Positions 63,401 through 64,000 of a stretch of 64,000 nt of DNA are shown in pieces (positions within the stretch are counted from its first letter, which is position 1; each line of letters begins with the position of its first letter). The position numbers were made by a program, and so were the translations under genes. The notes under the pieces were generated by a model. It made no database searches and was not told the DNA's origin. It saw only the letters and a list, made by a program, of their open reading frames with translations. Source of the DNA: Aphrocallistes beatrix. Its lineage: Eukaryota; Porifera; Hexactinellida; Sceptrulophora; Aphrocallistidae. The DNA is taken from assembly GCA_963281255.1 (NCBI GenBank), contig OY725502.1, forward strand, positions 4,092,001-4,156,000, in the 5' to 3' direction.

Positions 63401-64000
63401 GTAGGAATGTTGCCAAATGAGAGCGAAGCTAGGCATTTTATGGCGGAAACCTTGTTATAAGAGCAAAGTGAAAGGAAGCCTTTTGAGTGAGGAACAAATT
63501 GAAATTCAAAGTGATCTGAGGCATTTTCTGGTCCCTGTGGGGGGGGGTACAGTGACATTTTGAGGTAGGAATGTTGCCAAATGAGAGCGAAGCTAGGCAT
63601 TTTATGGCGGAAACCTTGTTATAAGAGCAAAGTGAAAGGAAGCCTTTTGAGTGAGGAACAAATTGAAATTGAAAGTGATCTGAGGCATTTTCTGGTCCCT
63701 GTGGGGGGGGGTACAGTGACATTTTGAGGTAGGAATGTTGCCAAATGAGAGCGAAGCTAGGCATTTTATGGCGGAAACCTTGTTATAAGAGCAAAGTGAA
63801 AGGAAGCCTTTTGAGTGAGGAACAAATTGAAATTCAAAGTGATCTGAGGCATTTTCTGGTCCCTGTGGGGGGGGGTACAGTGACATTTTGAGGTAGGAAT
63901 GTTGCCAAATGAGAGCGAAGCTAGGCATTTTATGGCGGAAACCTTGTTATAAGAGCAAAGTGAAAGGAAGCCTTTTGAGTGAGGAACAAATTGAAATTGA
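60500..64000. repeat. 164-bp satellite array, about 21 units, continuing past the window end
   Basis: Head-to-tail units of 164 bp with very few differences. Each has a run of nine G followed by TACAGTGACATTTTGAGG, then CGAAGCTAGGCATTTTATGG and GAGGCATTTTCTGGTCCCTG. The first unit (about 60500-60600) is strongly diverged and the next have only seven G, so the left edge of the array is here and homogenisation increases inward. One site (GAAATT followed by C or G, then AAAG) alternates among units and shows a six-unit pattern. Minus-strand open frames of 108 codons arise because two units are 328 bp; they are not genes. Confidence 0.97.

Noticed and set aside
60584..63928. Series of overlapping 108-aa minus-strand open frames, MPSFALIW...
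   Set aside because: They repeat every 164 bp and exist because two units (328 bp) lack a stop in that frame. They are a by-product of the satellite, with no start context or coding signal.

Overview
The window is nuclear DNA of a metazoan, probably an invertebrate bilaterian. It carries a spectraplakin, a SIX1/2 homeobox gene, two neuronal calcium sensors, CaMKI, a TRIM-type protein and the C9orf72-complex protein SMCR8. Spliceosomal GT-AG introns are mostly 50-100 bp. TATA boxes of the form TATAAATA lie in front of several genes. There is no bacterial, phage, CRISPR or operon structure. I cannot name the species.

Layout. 1-5.7 kb: AT-rich DNA with one pogo-like MITE and a perfect hairpin. 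5.78-7.2 kb: a divergent alpha-type tubulin. 7.8-8.0 kb: a fold-back repeat. 8.28-24.2 kb (minus): one spectraplakin gene with roughly 40 small exons (CH1-CH2, spectrin-type helices, degenerate EF pair, GAR domain, S/P/K-rich tail with an SxIP motif). The single-exon SMCR8 gene sits on the same strand inside its one large intron. 24.8-26.5 kb: PUS1-type tRNA pseudouridine synthase. 27.4-29.6 kb: RING/B-box protein. 29.6-34.3 kb: no gene seen. 34.3-35.0 kb: divergent NCS protein. 36.9-38.6 kb: APLF. 39.0-39.9 kb: a tandem TARG1/OARD1-like macrodomain protein. 40.1-42.1 kb: NMD3. 42.2-42.7 kb: PICOT-like thioredoxin-fold protein. 42.9-43.9 kb: CaMKI. 44.3-47.6 kb: a six-exon gene joining a TBK1/IKKe-like kinase and ubiquitin-like domain to a FIP200/ATG11-type coiled coil and Claw domain. 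47.9-48.8 kb: RNF217-like RBR ligase. 49.3-50.6 kb: unknown low-complexity protein. 50.8-51.05 kb: palindromic tandem repeat. 51.3-52.7 kb: SIX1/2. 53.4-54.0 kb: hippocalcin/neurocalcin. 54.7-55.8 kb: secreted degenerate metallo-beta-lactamase-fold protein. 56-60.5 kb: minisatellites and dispersed repeats. 60.5-64.0 kb: a 164-bp satellite array that runs off the end and shows a six-unit higher-order pattern.

Functional themes. Two neighbours (APLF, tandem TARG1) both act on ADP-ribose. SMCR8 and the kinase-Claw fusion both belong to autophagy initiation, but they lie about 30 kb apart, so no co-regulation is implied. The kinase-Claw fusion is the most unusual object: in known animals TBK1 and FIP200 are separate proteins linked by adaptors. 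Genes right of about 40 kb use markedly GC-rich codons, while those to the left are AT-rich. Many genes are intronless, although the spectraplakin, NMD3, SIX, PUS1, tubulin and fusion genes keep short introns. Protein identities come from recalled family motifs. Splice sites were read by hand and checked for phase where stated.
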